A stretch of DNA of 64,000 bases from Streptomyces pinistramenti (GCF_020564935.1 NZ_JAJCXB010000014.1:1-64000), one strand, 5' to 3'; shown: positions 45,173 through 53,708, counted from the stretch's first letter. A program made the numbers and translations. The notes: a model not told the origin generated them from the sequence alone.

Positions 45173-45451
45173 TCAGCAGCCTCCGGCCACCGCGGGAATG
45201 ATCGAGATGCCCGCGCCGTCCGGCGTCGGCGTCTGAAGGCCCTGCTCGAAGCGCACGTCGTCGTCGTTGACGTACACGTTCACGAAGCGGCGCAGCTTGC
45301 CCGCGTCGTCCAGCACGCGGGCCGCGATGCCCTGGTGGTTCTTCTCCAGGTCGCCGATCACCTCGGAGAGGGTCGCGCCCTCGGCCGCGACCTCGGCCTG
45401 GCCGCCGGTGTACGTGCGGAGGATGGTGGGGATGCGGACCTTGACGCTCAT
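45173..45451 (-). CDS. CysO/MoaD-type ubiquitin-fold sulfur carrier ending in GGC
   Basis: A 92-residue beta-grasp protein, MSVKVRIPTILRTYTGGQAE, with KLRRFVNVYVNDDDVRFEQG in the middle and ISIIPAVAGGC at the end. The body is very like M. tuberculosis CysO, which carries sulfur as a C-terminal Gly-Gly thiocarboxylate for cysteine synthesis. Here a Cys follows the Gly-Gly, so a protease would have to trim it before activation, as known for JAMM-processed sulfur carriers. ATG 45451 has GGAGG eight bases upstream. It lies 77 bp downstream of threonine synthase and shares its terminator, suggesting one operon. Confidence 0.85.
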   Translation of the reverse strand: MSVKVRIPTILRTYTGGQAEVAAEGATLSEVIGDLEKNHQGIAARVLDDAGKLRRFVNVYVNDDDVRFEQGLQTPTPDGAGISIIPAVAGGC

Positions 45452-45528
45452 GGGGTGTGCCTCCAACGGCTACGGGAGTACGACTGCGAGTTCGGGGGCC
45501 GCCGGGCGAGCGGCGGCGGGCGGGACGG

Positions 45529-46821
45529 TCAGCCGGCCAGACCGGCCGAGCGGAACGCGTCCAGGCTCGGGCGGATGGTGGCCGTGGGCCCCGTGGTCGG
45601 GGCGACGGCGTCAAGCGTCTTGAGGCCGTCACCGGTGTTCAGGACGACGGTGGTCAGGGACGGGTCCAGCAGACCGTCATCGATGAGCTTCTTGGTCACG
45701 CCGACGGTCACGCCGCCCGCGGTCTCCGCGAAGATCCCTTCCGTCCGGGCCAGCAGCTTGATCGCGTCCACGACCTGCTCGTCGTTGACATCCTCCACCG
45801 CGCCGCCGGTACGGCGCGCGATGTCCAGGACGTAGGGCCCGTCGGCCGGGTTGCCGATCGCCAGCGACTTGGCGATGGTGTCCGGCTTCTGCGGGCGCAC
45901 GACATCGTGGCCGGCCTTGAAGGCCGTCGAGACCGGCGAGCAGCCCTCCGCCTGGGCGCCGAAGATCTTGTAGGGCCGGTCCTCGACGAGGCCGAGGGCG
46001 ATCAGCTCCTTCAGCCCCTTGTCGATCTTCGTCAGCTGCGATCCTGACGCGATCGGGATGACGATCTGGTCCGGCAGCCGCCACCCCAGCTGCTCGCAGA
46101 TCTCGTACGCGAGCGTCTTGGAGCCCTCGCCGTAGTACGGACGGAGGTTGACGTTGACGAAGCCCCAGCCCTCGCCGAGCGGGTCGCCGATCAGCTCGCT
46201 GCAGAAGCGGTTGACGTCGTCGTAATTGCCCTCGATACCGACCAGGTCGCCGCCGTAGACCGCGGCCATGACGACCTTGCCGGCCTCCAGGTCGTGCGGG
46301 ATGAAGACGCAGGACTTGAAGCCGGCCCGGCGCGCCGCCGCGCCCACTGCGCCGGCCAGGTTGCCGGTCGACGAGCAGGACAGGGTCGTGAAGCCGAAGG
46401 CACGGGCGGCCTCGACCGCGATGGCGACGACCCGGTCCTTGAAGGAGTGCGTCGGGTTGCCGGAGTCGTCCTTGACGTACAGGCCGCCGGTGACGCCCAG
46501 TTCACGGGCTAGGTTGTCGGCCTTGACGAGCTTGGTGAAGCCGGGGTTGAGGTTCGGCTTCTCGGCCACGTCATCGGGGACGGGCAGCAGCGGCGCATAG
46601 CGCCAGATGTTGTCGGGACCGGCCTCGATCCGCTTCCGCAGGCCCTCGGGGTCGCCGCCCGGCAGGTCGTACGCCACTTCGAGCGGCCCGAAACAGCTCG
46701 CGCAGGCGAAGATCGGGCCGAGTCCGAACCGCTCGCCGCATTCGCGGCAGGAGAGCGCGACGGCAGGACCCAGAGCGACGGAGGGAGCGTTTTCGGTGAC
46801 TTCAGTAGCTTGCACAGCCAT
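45529..46821 (-). CDS. thrC: Threonine synthase
   Basis: A 430-residue PLP enzyme converting O-phosphohomoserine to threonine. An N-terminal four-Cys knuckle (LSCRECGERFGLGPIFACAS then CFGP) precedes the catalytic fold. The PLP lysine is in NPTHSFKDRVVAIAVEAA, and SCSSTGNLAGAVGAAARRAG is the phosphate-binding loop. A late GIFAETAGGVTVGVTKKL closes the active site. ATG 46821 (MAVQATEVTENAPS) is chosen because the upstream in-frame Met lies inside the riboswitch. AAAGGG sits nine bases before the ATG. A SAM-I riboswitch occupies the leader, so translation or transcription should respond to S-adenosylmethionine. Confidence 0.95.
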   Translation of the reverse strand: MAVQATEVTENAPSVALGPAVALSCRECGERFGLGPIFACASCFGPLEVAYDLPGGDPEGLRKRIEAGPDNIWRYAPLLPVPDDVAEKPNLNPGFTKLVKADNLARELGVTGGLYVKDDSGNPTHSFKDRVVAIAVEAARAFGFTTLSCSSTGNLAGAVGAAARRAGFKSCVFIPHDLEAGKVVMAAVYGGDLVGIEGNYDDVNRFCSELIGDPLGEGWGFVNVNLRPYYGEGSKTLAYEICEQLGWRLPDQIVIPIASGSQLTKIDKGLKELIALGLVEDRPYKIFGAQAEGCSPVSTAFKAGHDVVRPQKPDTIAKSLAIGNPADGPYVLDIARRTGGAVEDVNDEQVVDAIKLLARTEGIFAETAGGVTVGVTKKLIDDGLLDPSLTTVVLNTGDGLKTLDAVAPTTGPTATIRPSLDAFRSAGLAG

Positions 46822-46839
46822 GGAGGGAGGCCCTTTCTC

Positions 46840-46998
46840 CTCATCTTCCTCGCGGCGCATCTCGCCACGAGACGGATTTGGCACCTTCCCTAGCCGGGAG
46901 CCTCACGCGCGCGGGACGTTTCCACGTCCTGGCGGCAAGACCGGCTGGAGGGTTGCCGGGGCTTCAACGGGCCGTATCCCTCTGCCCCTCTGGATGAG
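46840..46998 (-). promoter_or_regulatory. SAM-I (S-box) riboswitch in the thrC leader
   Basis: Read on the reverse strand, CTCATCCAGAGGGGCAGAGG opens the aptamer, then ATACGGCCCGTTGAAGCCCC and GGCAACC follow (the P2/J core). An extended P3 contains GGACGT-GGAA-ACGTCC. GGGAAGGTGCCAAATCC is the conserved P3-side/J3-4 block. A P4 hairpin (GTCTCG-TGG-CGAGAT) comes next, and GATGAG (46840-46845) pairs with the opening CTCATC (46993-46998) as P1. The P1 3' strand abuts GGAGAAAGGG, the ribosome-binding region, so control is probably translational. All strongly conserved S-box blocks are present. Confidence 0.92.
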
Positions 46999-47172
46999 CG
47001 GTATGGCACTGGGCAAAATCCCAGGCGTTTGTGGTGCGGTGACCCCGGCATGCGGCGGTCGTCCGCGTTGTTCAAGACTGTAACCGAAGGCCCTGACGGT
47101 TGAGATAGTCGTCCGAACCGCGAGATGGATCACATGCGCCGCTGACACGGCGCGCACCGAGGAGTCGAAGAC

Positions 47173-48138
47173 GTGCTGGATGAGGTGGAGCGCTGGCTGG
47201 AGCGCCGCTCCTGGTCGGCTGCCGACCGCCCGCTCGGGCGGCTGCTGGACGCCAAGCGGCAGACCGGCCGGACGGTCAGTGTCGTGCTGCCCGCGCTCGA
47301 CGAGGAGGCCACGGTCGGCACCATCGTCGCGGCCATCCGCGCCGCGCTGATGACCGCCGACGTGCCGCTGGTCGACGAGCTGGTGGTGCTGGACTCCGGC
47401 TCCACCGACCGCACGGCCGAGGTCGCGGCGGCGGCCGGGGCGCGCGTCGTGCACCGCGACACCGTCCTGCCGCGGCTGCCCGCGCTGCCCGGCAAGGGCG
47501 AGGTGCTGTGGCGTTCGCTGCTGGCGACCCGCGGCGACATCGTCTGCTTCATAGACGCCGACCTGCGCGCCTTCTCGCCGTCCTTCGTCTCCGGCATCGT
47601 CGGCCCGCTGCTGACCGATCCGGACATCCAGTTCGTGAAGGCGATGTACGACCGGCCGCTGGAGACCGGCGGCGCCCCTGGCTCCGGGGCCGGTCAGGGC
47701 GGCCGGGTCACCGAACTGGTGGCGCGCCCCCTCCTCAACCTCCACTGGCCGCAGCTGGCCGGCTTCGTCCAGCCCCTGGGCGGCGAGTACGCGGCCCGCC
47801 GCTCCCTGCTGGAACGCCTGCCGTTCCCGGTCGGCTACGGCGTCGAGCTGGGCCTGCTGGTGGACGCGCTGCACACGGTCGGCCTGGACGCGCTCGCCCA
47901 GGTGGACGTCGGGGTCCGCAAGCACCGCCACCAGGACGGCCAGGCCCTCGGCCGGATGGCGGCCGCCATCTACCGCACCGCCCAACTCCGCCTGGCCCGC
48001 GGCCACTTGGTGCGCCCCCGGCTCACCCAGTTCGACCGCGGCGCGTCCGGCTTCGTGCCGCGCACCACCGACGTGGACACCGAGGAGCGGCCCCCGATGG
48101 CCGAAATACCGGAGTACGCGGAGCGCAGGGCGGCCTGA
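47173..48138 (+). CDS. gpgS: Glucosyl-3-phosphoglycerate synthase
   Basis: A 321-residue GT-A (GT81) enzyme that transfers glucose from NDP-glucose to 3-phosphoglycerate, the first step to glucosylglycerate and, in mycobacteria, methylglucose lipopolysaccharide. VSVVLPALDEEATVGTIVAA opens the nucleotide-binding fold, LDSGSTDRTAEV follows, and DIVCFIDADLRAFSP supplies the DxD metal motif (about residue 129). GGEYAARRSLLERLPFPVGY and a later GVRKHRHQDGQALGRMA are family-specific. GTG 47173 has GAGGAG about nine bases upstream. It is followed 39 bp later by otsA, suggesting a joint compatible-solute unit. Confidence 0.9.
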   Translation: MLDEVERWLERRSWSAADRPLGRLLDAKRQTGRTVSVVLPALDEEATVGTIVAAIRAALMTADVPLVDELVVLDSGSTDRTAEVAAAAGARVVHRDTVLPRLPALPGKGEVLWRSLLATRGDIVCFIDADLRAFSPSFVSGIVGPLLTDPDIQFVKAMYDRPLETGGAPGSGAGQGGRVTELVARPLLNLHWPQLAGFVQPLGGEYAARRSLLERLPFPVGYGVELGLLVDALHTVGLDALAQVDVGVRKHRHQDGQALGRMAAAIYRTAQLRLARGHLVRPRLTQFDRGASGFVPRTTDVDTEERPPMAEIPEYAERRAA

Positions 48139-48177
48139 CGGCGCGCGGGCGGCACCTCGCCCGTCTACTCTCGCCGC

Positions 48178-49635
48178 ATGGTCTCCGAACGCAAGTCTGC
48201 CGAGGTGCTCGTCGCCTCCAACCGCGGTCCGGTCTCCTACGCCCTGGCCGCGGACGGCACGCTGACCGCCAAGCGCGGCGGCGGCGGTCTCGTCTCGGGC
48301 CTTTCGGCCATCGGCCCGGACACCGACGCGGTCTGGGTGTGCGCCGCGCTCGGCGACGGCGACCGGGCGGCCGTACGGCGCACCGGCGGCGACCTCGACC
48401 CGGACGACACCGGCGGACAGCGCGTCCGGATGCTGGACATCCCCGCCGACGTGCACGCCGCGGCCTACAACGGCATCGCCAACTCCGTCCTGTGGTTCGT
48501 CCACCACATGCTCTACCAGACGCCCCTGGAACCCGCCTTCGATACGGACTTCCGTACGCAGTGGGCGGCCTACGAGGCGTACAACGCGGCCTTCGCCGAC
48601 GCGCTCGCCGAGGCCGCAGCGCCGGGCGCCGCGGTCCTCATCCAGGACTACCACCTGGCGCTGGCCCCCGGAATGCTCCGCGAACTCCGCCCCGACCTGC
48701 GGATCGCGCACTTCTCCCACACGCCGTGGGCGCCCGCCGAGTACTTCGCGATGCTGCCCGACGACATCCAGCGGCAGCTGCTGCGCGGCATGCTCGGCGC
48801 GGACCGGACCAACTTCCTGACCCGCCGCTGGGCACAGGCGTTCCAGAGCTGCTGCCGGGCCGCGCTGGGCGCGGAGGGCGAGGTCGCCGATGCCCGGATC
48901 GGCGTGTACGGCCTGGGCGCCGACGCCGGGTTCCTGCGCGAGCGGGCGCACCGGCCGGACGTCGGCGATCGGCTCGCGGCGCTGCGCGCCCAGGTGGGCG
49001 GCGACGCGGCCGACGGCGCGGCCCGCAGGACCATCGTCCGCGTCGACCGCACCGAACTCTCCAAGAACATCGTGCGCGGCCTGCACGCCTACCGCAGGCT
49101 GCTCGCCGATCACCCGGAATGGCGCGAACGCGTCGTCCACATCGCCTTCGCCTACCCCTCGCGCCAGGACCTGGCCGTCTACCGCGACTACACCGCCGAG
49201 GTGCAGCGGGTCGCCGACGCCGTCAACGCCGAGTACGGCACGCCCGGTTGGCAGCCGGTCGTACTGCACGTCAAGGACGACTTCGCCCGCTCGCTTGCCG
49301 CCTACCGCCTCGCCGACGTGGCCCTGGTCAACCCCATCCGGGACGGCATGAACCTCGTCGCCAAGGAGATCCCGGTGGTCTCCGACGCGGGCTGCGTCCT
49401 GGTCCTCTCCCGCGAGGCGGGCGCCCACGAGGAGCTGGGCAAGCACGCGCTGACGGTCAACCCGTACGACATCAACGCCACCGCCGACGCCCTCCACGCG
49501 GCCCTGTCGATGCCCGCCGCCGAACGCGCCACCCGCACCGAACGCCTGGCCGCGGCCGCCACCGCGCTGCCGCCGGCCCGGTGGTTCCTGGCGCAGCTGG
49601 AGGAGCTGCGGGCACTGGAGGGCCGGTCCTGCTGA
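48178..49635 (+). CDS. otsA: Trehalose-6-phosphate synthase
   Basis: A 485-residue GT20 enzyme forming trehalose-6-phosphate from an NDP-glucose and glucose-6-phosphate. VASNRGPVSYAL and GGGLVSGLSAIG are the N-terminal donor-loop motifs. VLIQDYHLALAPGMLRELRP and IAHFSHTPWAPAEYFAMLP form the acceptor face. VALVNPIRDGMNLVAKEIPV and LVLSREAGAHEEL are the C-terminal nucleotide-binding motifs. The length is complete. The matching phosphatase (otsB) lies 1.1 kb downstream on the opposite strand, so the two-step trehalose route is encoded locally. The ribosome-binding site before ATG 48178 is weak, in line with coupling to gpgS. Confidence 0.93.
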   Translation: MVSERKSAEVLVASNRGPVSYALAADGTLTAKRGGGGLVSGLSAIGPDTDAVWVCAALGDGDRAAVRRTGGDLDPDDTGGQRVRMLDIPADVHAAAYNGIANSVLWFVHHMLYQTPLEPAFDTDFRTQWAAYEAYNAAFADALAEAAAPGAAVLIQDYHLALAPGMLRELRPDLRIAHFSHTPWAPAEYFAMLPDDIQRQLLRGMLGADRTNFLTRRWAQAFQSCCRAALGAEGEVADARIGVYGLGADAGFLRERAHRPDVGDRLAALRAQVGGDAADGAARRTIVRVDRTELSKNIVRGLHAYRRLLADHPEWRERVVHIAFAYPSRQDLAVYRDYTAEVQRVADAVNAEYGTPGWQPVVLHVKDDFARSLAAYRLADVALVNPIRDGMNLVAKEIPVVSDAGCVLVLSREAGAHEELGKHALTVNPYDINATADALHAALSMPAAERATRTERLAAAATALPPARWFLAQLEELRALEGRSC

Positions 49636-49690
49636 CCGCCCGGGTACCCGCTCCGCGGGCGTCGCGGGGCCGGGTCTAGCGTGGTGGTCC

Positions 49691-50722
49691 GTGACAGGAA
49701 CAACGCTTGCGGCCGGTCTGCCGGAACTCACCGCGGGGCGGCTGGTCGGCAGCTGGCAGCTCGATCCGTACGCCCTGGCGCTGGTGCTCGTGCTGGGCGG
49801 CCTCTACGCCTGCGGTCTTGTCCGGCTCGCGCGGCGGGGCGAACGGTGGCCGCTCGCGCGGAGCGCGGCCTTCGCGGTGATCGGGCTCGGCAGCATCGTG
49901 GCCGCGACCATGTCCGGCCTTGCGGTCTACGATCACGAGCTGTTCTGGCCGGCCGCGGTGCAGAACGTCGTGCTGGACCTGATCGCACCGCTGGGCCTGG
50001 CGCTGGGCGACCCGCTGGCCCTCGCGCTGCGGGCGCTGCCCTACGAACGTCCCGCCGCCCGGTGGCTGCGGGCGCGGCTGACCGGCCGTGCCCTGAGACT
50101 GCTGACCTTCCCCCTGGTCAGCACGGTGCTGGTGCTCTCGTCCGAGCTGGCGATCTACTTCACGCCGTACTTTCCGACGGCGCTGCGGCACAGCCCGCTG
50201 CACGAGCTGATGTACCTGCAACTCCTGGTCGTCGGCAGCCTCTTCGTCCTGCCGCTGCTCACCCGTGAGGCGCTGCTGCCGTCGTGGTGCAGCCATCCGG
50301 TGCGGGCGCTGCTGGTCCTGGTCGACGGGCTGGTCGACGCGGTGCCCGGCATCGTCGTGATGACCAGCGGCACCGTCATCGCGGGCGGCTGGTACGCCAC
50401 CCGGCACCGGCCCTGGGATCCGAGCCCGGAGCGCGACCAGATGATCGGCGGCGGGCTGATGCTGACCATCGCCGAGGTCGTCGGACTGCCGTTCCTGATC
50501 GCGGTGTTCGCGGAGTGGGTACGGTCCGAGCGCGCCAGGACGAAGGCGCTGGACGCCCGGCTGGACCGCGAGCTGGCGGTGGCGGGCGAGGCGGCCGCTG
50601 CGGGTGTGCCGGACGCGGCGGGTGTGCCCGGCGTGGCGCAGCCGGAGCTGACGCGGCCGTGGTGGGAGACCGATCAGGGGGCGGTCGGCGAGCGCTTCCG
50701 GCGGCACGGCGGGGGCGGCTGA
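49691..50722 (+). CDS. CtaG/Caa3-type cytochrome c oxidase assembly protein
   Basis: A 343-residue membrane protein with about seven to nine helices. YDHELFWPAAVQNVVLDLIA and APLGLALGDPLALALRALPY are the conserved CtaG-caa3 blocks. HELMYLQLLVVGSLFVLPLL carries further conserved residues, and a DGLVDAVPGIVVMTSG helix follows. Members help deliver copper to cytochrome oxidase in the cytoplasmic membrane. The metal role rests on family knowledge. A charged tail (about 275-343) is cytoplasmic. GTG 49691 is the natural start, although no strong ribosome-binding site is visible. Confidence 0.82.
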   Translation: MTGTTLAAGLPELTAGRLVGSWQLDPYALALVLVLGGLYACGLVRLARRGERWPLARSAAFAVIGLGSIVAATMSGLAVYDHELFWPAAVQNVVLDLIAPLGLALGDPLALALRALPYERPAARWLRARLTGRALRLLTFPLVSTVLVLSSELAIYFTPYFPTALRHSPLHELMYLQLLVVGSLFVLPLLTREALLPSWCSHPVRALLVLVDGLVDAVPGIVVMTSGTVIAGGWYATRHRPWDPSPERDQMIGGGLMLTIAEVVGLPFLIAVFAEWVRSERARTKALDARLDRELAVAGEAAAAGVPDAAGVPGVAQPELTRPWWETDQGAVGERFRRHGGGG

Positions 50723-50776
50723 CCCGGGCGGTGCGGGTGAGGGCGGCCGGGCTACGGCCGCCCCGTCACGGTCACG

Positions 50777-51712
50777 TCAGCGGTCCGCGAGCCGGTCCGC
50801 CAGCCCGTCGACCAGCGCCACCACACCCTCCGGCCCGTCGACCACCAGGTCCGCGCGGTCGGCCAGTTCGGCGACCTCGGTGCTGCCGCTGCACACCAGG
50901 AGGCCGGTGAGGCCGTCGGCGCGGAGGCGTTCGACGGCGTCGAAGGCGGCGAGGTCACCGAGGTCGTCGCCCGCGTAGAGGACGGTGCGGGCGCCGGTCT
51001 CGCGGACCCAGTCGGTGAGGGCGACGCCCTTGTCCATGCCCGGTGGGCGCAGTTCCAGGACGAGGCGGCCCGGTTCGACGATCAGGCCGTGGCGGGCGGC
51101 GAGCACGGACAGCGGCTCGCGCAGCCGGTCGAAGGCGCCCTGCGGGTCCGGGGCGCGGCGGGTGTGCACGGCGAGGGCGCGGCCGCCCTTGGTCTCGATC
51201 GCGGTCGCGGTCCAGGGGCCGAGCCAGACGCCGGAAGCGGCCAGTACGCCGGGGAGTTCGGCCGCCCTGGCGGCGAAGGCGGGGGGCGGCGGGGGCGCGT
51301 GGACGGTGTTGCTCGCGGCTTCCCAGCGCTCGGCGCCGTAGTGGCCGAGCACGACGAGGTGGTCCAGGCCCGGGACGCCCGTGACGCCGGCCAGGCGGAC
51401 CGCGACCGCGACCGGGCGGCCGGTGATCACGGCGGCGGCGCGCAGCCGCGGGACGAGGCGGCCGAGTGCGGTGGTGGCGCCGGGGTGCGCGCGGGCCTTT
51501 TCCGGGTCGGGGACGATGTCGGCGAGGGTGCCGTCGAAGTCGAGGGCGATCACGGTGCGTTGCGGCTCGGCGAGCAGCGCGGCGAGACCGGCCCGGCCTG
51601 CTGCGGTCTTCGGCTCGGGGAGGGGGCGGGGGCCTGCGGCGGGGCCCGGCGGGGCGGGTTCCTGGGGGGCGGATTCCTGCGGGTCCGGTGCGGCGTTCGG
51701 GGAGCTGCCCAT
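50777..51712 (-). CDS. otsB: Trehalose-6-phosphate phosphatase
   Basis: A 311-residue HAD-family phosphatase. A Pro-rich head (about 1-45) precedes motif I VIALDFDGTLADIVPDPEKA (Asp nucleophile near 58). Motif II is in RAAAVITGRPVAVAVRLAG. A cap with GLDHLVVLGHYGAERWE follows. Lys in RPPGMDKGVALTDWVRETG and motif IV TVLYAGDDLGDLAAFDAVER complete the active site. It removes the phosphate of the OtsA product to give trehalose. It is convergent with the ctaG-like gene and opposite in strand to otsA, so it needs its own promoter. Confidence 0.9.
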   Translation of the reverse strand: MGSSPNAAPDPQESAPQEPAPPGPAAGPRPLPEPKTAAGRAGLAALLAEPQRTVIALDFDGTLADIVPDPEKARAHPGATTALGRLVPRLRAAAVITGRPVAVAVRLAGVTGVPGLDHLVVLGHYGAERWEAASNTVHAPPPPPAFAARAAELPGVLAASGVWLGPWTATAIETKGGRALAVHTRRAPDPQGAFDRLREPLSVLAARHGLIVEPGRLVLELRPPGMDKGVALTDWVRETGARTVLYAGDDLGDLAAFDAVERLRADGLTGLLVCSGSTEVAELADRADLVVDGPEGVVALVDGLADRLADR

Positions 51713-51799
51713 GGTGCCGAGCCTACCGGTGGGGCGGCGTGGTGCGCCGGGTGTGCGCCGCCCTGGAGCGGGCCGGGCGGCGGGCTCCGGCCCGGTCCT

Positions 51800-52096
51800 T
51801 CACCGCCGGGTGCGGCGGGCGGCGCGTATCCGGCGGAGGCGGTTGACGGTGACCGGATCGTGCTCCAGTGCCCGTACGTCGTCCAACAGGGCGTTCAGGA
51901 GCTGGTAGTAGCGGGTCGGCGAGAGGCCGAGCCGTTCGCGGATGTAGCGCTCCTTGGGTCCTGCCGACGGCCAGGAGCGGCGCTCCACGGCGAGCACCGC
52001 TTCGTCCCTGGCCGAGAGCCCGCCCGCTTCGCCGTCGTCCGCGCCGTCCGCCTCGGGTGCGCCGCCGTCCGCGCCGCCTCCCGCGCCGCTGGTCAT
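51800..52096 (-). CDS. DUF3263 protein
   Basis: A 98-residue protein with a Gly/Ala/Asp-rich head and a DUF3263 helix-turn-helix-like body (GLSARDEAVLAVERRSWPSA, ERYIRERLGLSPTRYYQLLN, DPVTVNRLRRIRAARRTRR). The second helix pair, LSPTRYYQLLNALLDD, looks like a DNA-recognition element, so a regulatory or nucleoid role is plausible. The family is actinobacterial and uncharacterised. ATG 52096 is used; a GTG directly before it is possible. It lies between otsB and the sugar-binding lipoprotein, as recalled in S. coelicolor. Confidence 0.8.
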   Translation of the reverse strand: MTSGAGGGADGGAPEADGADDGEAGGLSARDEAVLAVERRSWPSAGPKERYIRERLGLSPTRYYQLLNALLDDVRALEHDPVTVNRLRRIRAARRTRR

Positions 52097-52180
52097 CACG
52101 CGTCCGTACCGCTCGTCATCACGTTTCCACGATAAGCCCACGGTCCGACAGTGCCGGATGCCCGCCGGGGGCGCGGGTGG

Positions 52181-53452
52181 TCACTCGCTGGTGTTGTCGG
52201 CCGCGTCCGCGGCGTTCTGCAGCTCGGTGAGCACGCTCTGCGGGTCGCCCTTGGGGCCGACCGCCGCGCCCATCTTCGCCTTGAGGGACTTGGAGACCAT
52301 CGGCCAGGAGATCTTGTTCGCGGGGTAGAACTCGGCGTCGCGGAGCTGCTTGAGGAAGCTGTGCAGGCTGCTGAACTTGTCGTCGGCGGCCATCTTCTGG
52401 GAGGCCGTGGTCGTGACCGGCAGCAGCCCGTAGTCGTGCGAGAACGTCAGGACGTTGCTGTCGCTGTAGACGAAGTCGAGGAACTTGCCGGCTTCCTTGC
52501 GGTGGCCGTTCTGCTTGAACGCCATCATCCAGTCGGCGACGCCCATGGTCGCCTTGGCCCTGCCGTTGACACCCGGCAGGTCGGCGGTGCCGTAGTCGAT
52601 GCCCTTGGCCGCGGCCTGCTTCATCAGGGTCGGGTGGCCGTTGAGCATGGCGGCGTCACCGTCGGCGAACGCCCGGAAGGCGGCCTCGCGGTTGAGGGCG
52701 GCCGGGTCGCCGCCGGTCAGGCCCTTGCCGACGAGGTTCTTCCGGAGCCAGTCGAAGGTCTTGACGTTCTCCGGCGAATTGATCGTGTACTTGCCGATGT
52801 TGTCGGTGTAGCCGCCGCCACCGCTGAGCATCCAGATCATGGTCTCGGCCTGGGTCTCCTCCGGGCCGAGCGGCAGCGCGTAGGGCATCTTGACGCCGTG
52901 CGCCTTCAGCAGCGCGGCGTCCTTGGCGACGTCGTCCCAGGTCTGCGGGGGTTCTGTGATGCCGGCATCGGCGAAGAGCTTCTTGTTGTAGAAGAGGCGG
53001 CGGGTGCTGGCGCCGAACGGCATGCCGTACTGGATCCGGTGGTACTCGCCGGCCTCGGCGAGCGCGGGTGTGAAAGCGGCCTGGGTCGGGATGGAGAGCA
53101 GCTGGTCGGCGCTGTAGAGCTGGTCCTTGGCCGCGTAGTCGGCGTACGCGCCGATCTGTGCGAGGTCGGGTGCGTGGCCGGCCTTGACGAGGGCGGCGAC
53201 CTTCTTGTCGACCTCCGTCCAGCTGTAGACGTCGACGTCGACCTTGATGCCGGGGTTCTTCTTCTCGAAGGCGCTGGTCAGTTCGTCCCAGTAGTGCTGG
53301 GAGCTGTTGGACTTGCCGTCGCCGTAGTCCGCCGCGACCAGTTTGAGAGTGACGTCACCGTCGCCGCCCGGACCTCCGTCACAGGCGGTCAGGGTCAGAG
53401 TCATGACGGTGGCGAGTCCCGCCGCCGCCAAGGTCACGTACCGCCGCTGCAC
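52181..53452 (-). CDS. Carbohydrate ABC transporter substrate-binding lipoprotein (orphan)
   Basis: A 423-residue family 1 solute-binding protein. A signal peptide ends in the lipobox LTAC with lipidated Cys24. GIKVDVDVYSWTEVDKKVAA and DLAQIGAYADYAAKDQLYSA lie in the first lobe. YGMPFGASTRRLFYNKKLFA, a hallmark of oligosaccharide-binding proteins, sits at the hinge, and MGVADWMMAFKQNGHRKEAG is in the second lobe. No permease or ATPase is adjacent, so it would share components (for example MsiK) encoded elsewhere. GTG 53452 has AAAGGGCGG upstream. A dre-like site lies about 115 bp upstream and nagK is divergent, so chito-oligosaccharide or GlcNAc is the best guess for ligand. Confidence 0.85.
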   Translation of the reverse strand: MQRRYVTLAAAGLATVMTLTLTACDGGPGGDGDVTLKLVAADYGDGKSNSSQHYWDELTSAFEKKNPGIKVDVDVYSWTEVDKKVAALVKAGHAPDLAQIGAYADYAAKDQLYSADQLLSIPTQAAFTPALAEAGEYHRIQYGMPFGASTRRLFYNKKLFADAGITEPPQTWDDVAKDAALLKAHGVKMPYALPLGPEETQAETMIWMLSGGGGYTDNIGKYTINSPENVKTFDWLRKNLVGKGLTGGDPAALNREAAFRAFADGDAAMLNGHPTLMKQAAAKGIDYGTADLPGVNGRAKATMGVADWMMAFKQNGHRKEAGKFLDFVYSDSNVLTFSHDYGLLPVTTTASQKMAADDKFSSLHSFLKQLRDAEFYPANKISWPMVSKSLKAKMGAAVGPKGDPQSVLTELQNAADAADNTSE

Positions 53453-53565
53453 CGCTATTACCGCCCTTTGTCCCGAATGATGTGTGAGTACCCGGTTTGC
53501 CGTACGGCTTCAGGGATCGCCCTCCACCGGCATGGGCAGCGAGTCTCCCCCGCGTGCCGTCACAA

Positions 53566-53575
53566 GGTCTACACC
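53566..53575. promoter_or_regulatory. dre-like core upstream of the sugar-binding lipoprotein
   Basis: GGTCTACACC differs at one of ten positions from the DasR core GGTCTAGACC. The flanking bases do not extend the dyad. It lies 114 bases upstream of the reverse-strand lipoprotein start, a suitable place for DasR control. Confidence 0.4.
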
Positions 53576-53692
53576 ACCTCCCGTATCGCTGGGGTATCGC
53601 CCCGGGGAGGCGCAGGTCACAGCGGTTTTGCGTCAAATAAATCATGGGGTAACACCAAGGATAATTCCCGGCGAACAGCAGGCGGTACGGCG

Positions 53693-53708
53693 AGTGGACT
53701 AGACCTTT
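53693..53708 (+). promoter_or_regulatory. DasR-responsive element upstream of nagK-nagA
   Basis: AGTGGACTAGACCTTT matches 13 of 16 positions of the dre consensus AGTGGTCTAGACCACT. It ends 27 bases before the nagK GTG. DasR is known to control nagKA in streptomycetes, and position and sequence agree with that. Confidence 0.7.

Noticed and set aside
45529..46884. Threonine synthase start at 46884
   Set aside because: That Met lies within the riboswitch P4/P1 region and gives a charged leader not seen in ThrC.
46903..49731. A 942-codon open frame on the reverse strand across gpgS and otsA
   Set aside because: It is antisense to two intact, recognised enzymes, its product is low-complexity Arg/Gly/Val-rich, and such long frames are expected at this GC content.
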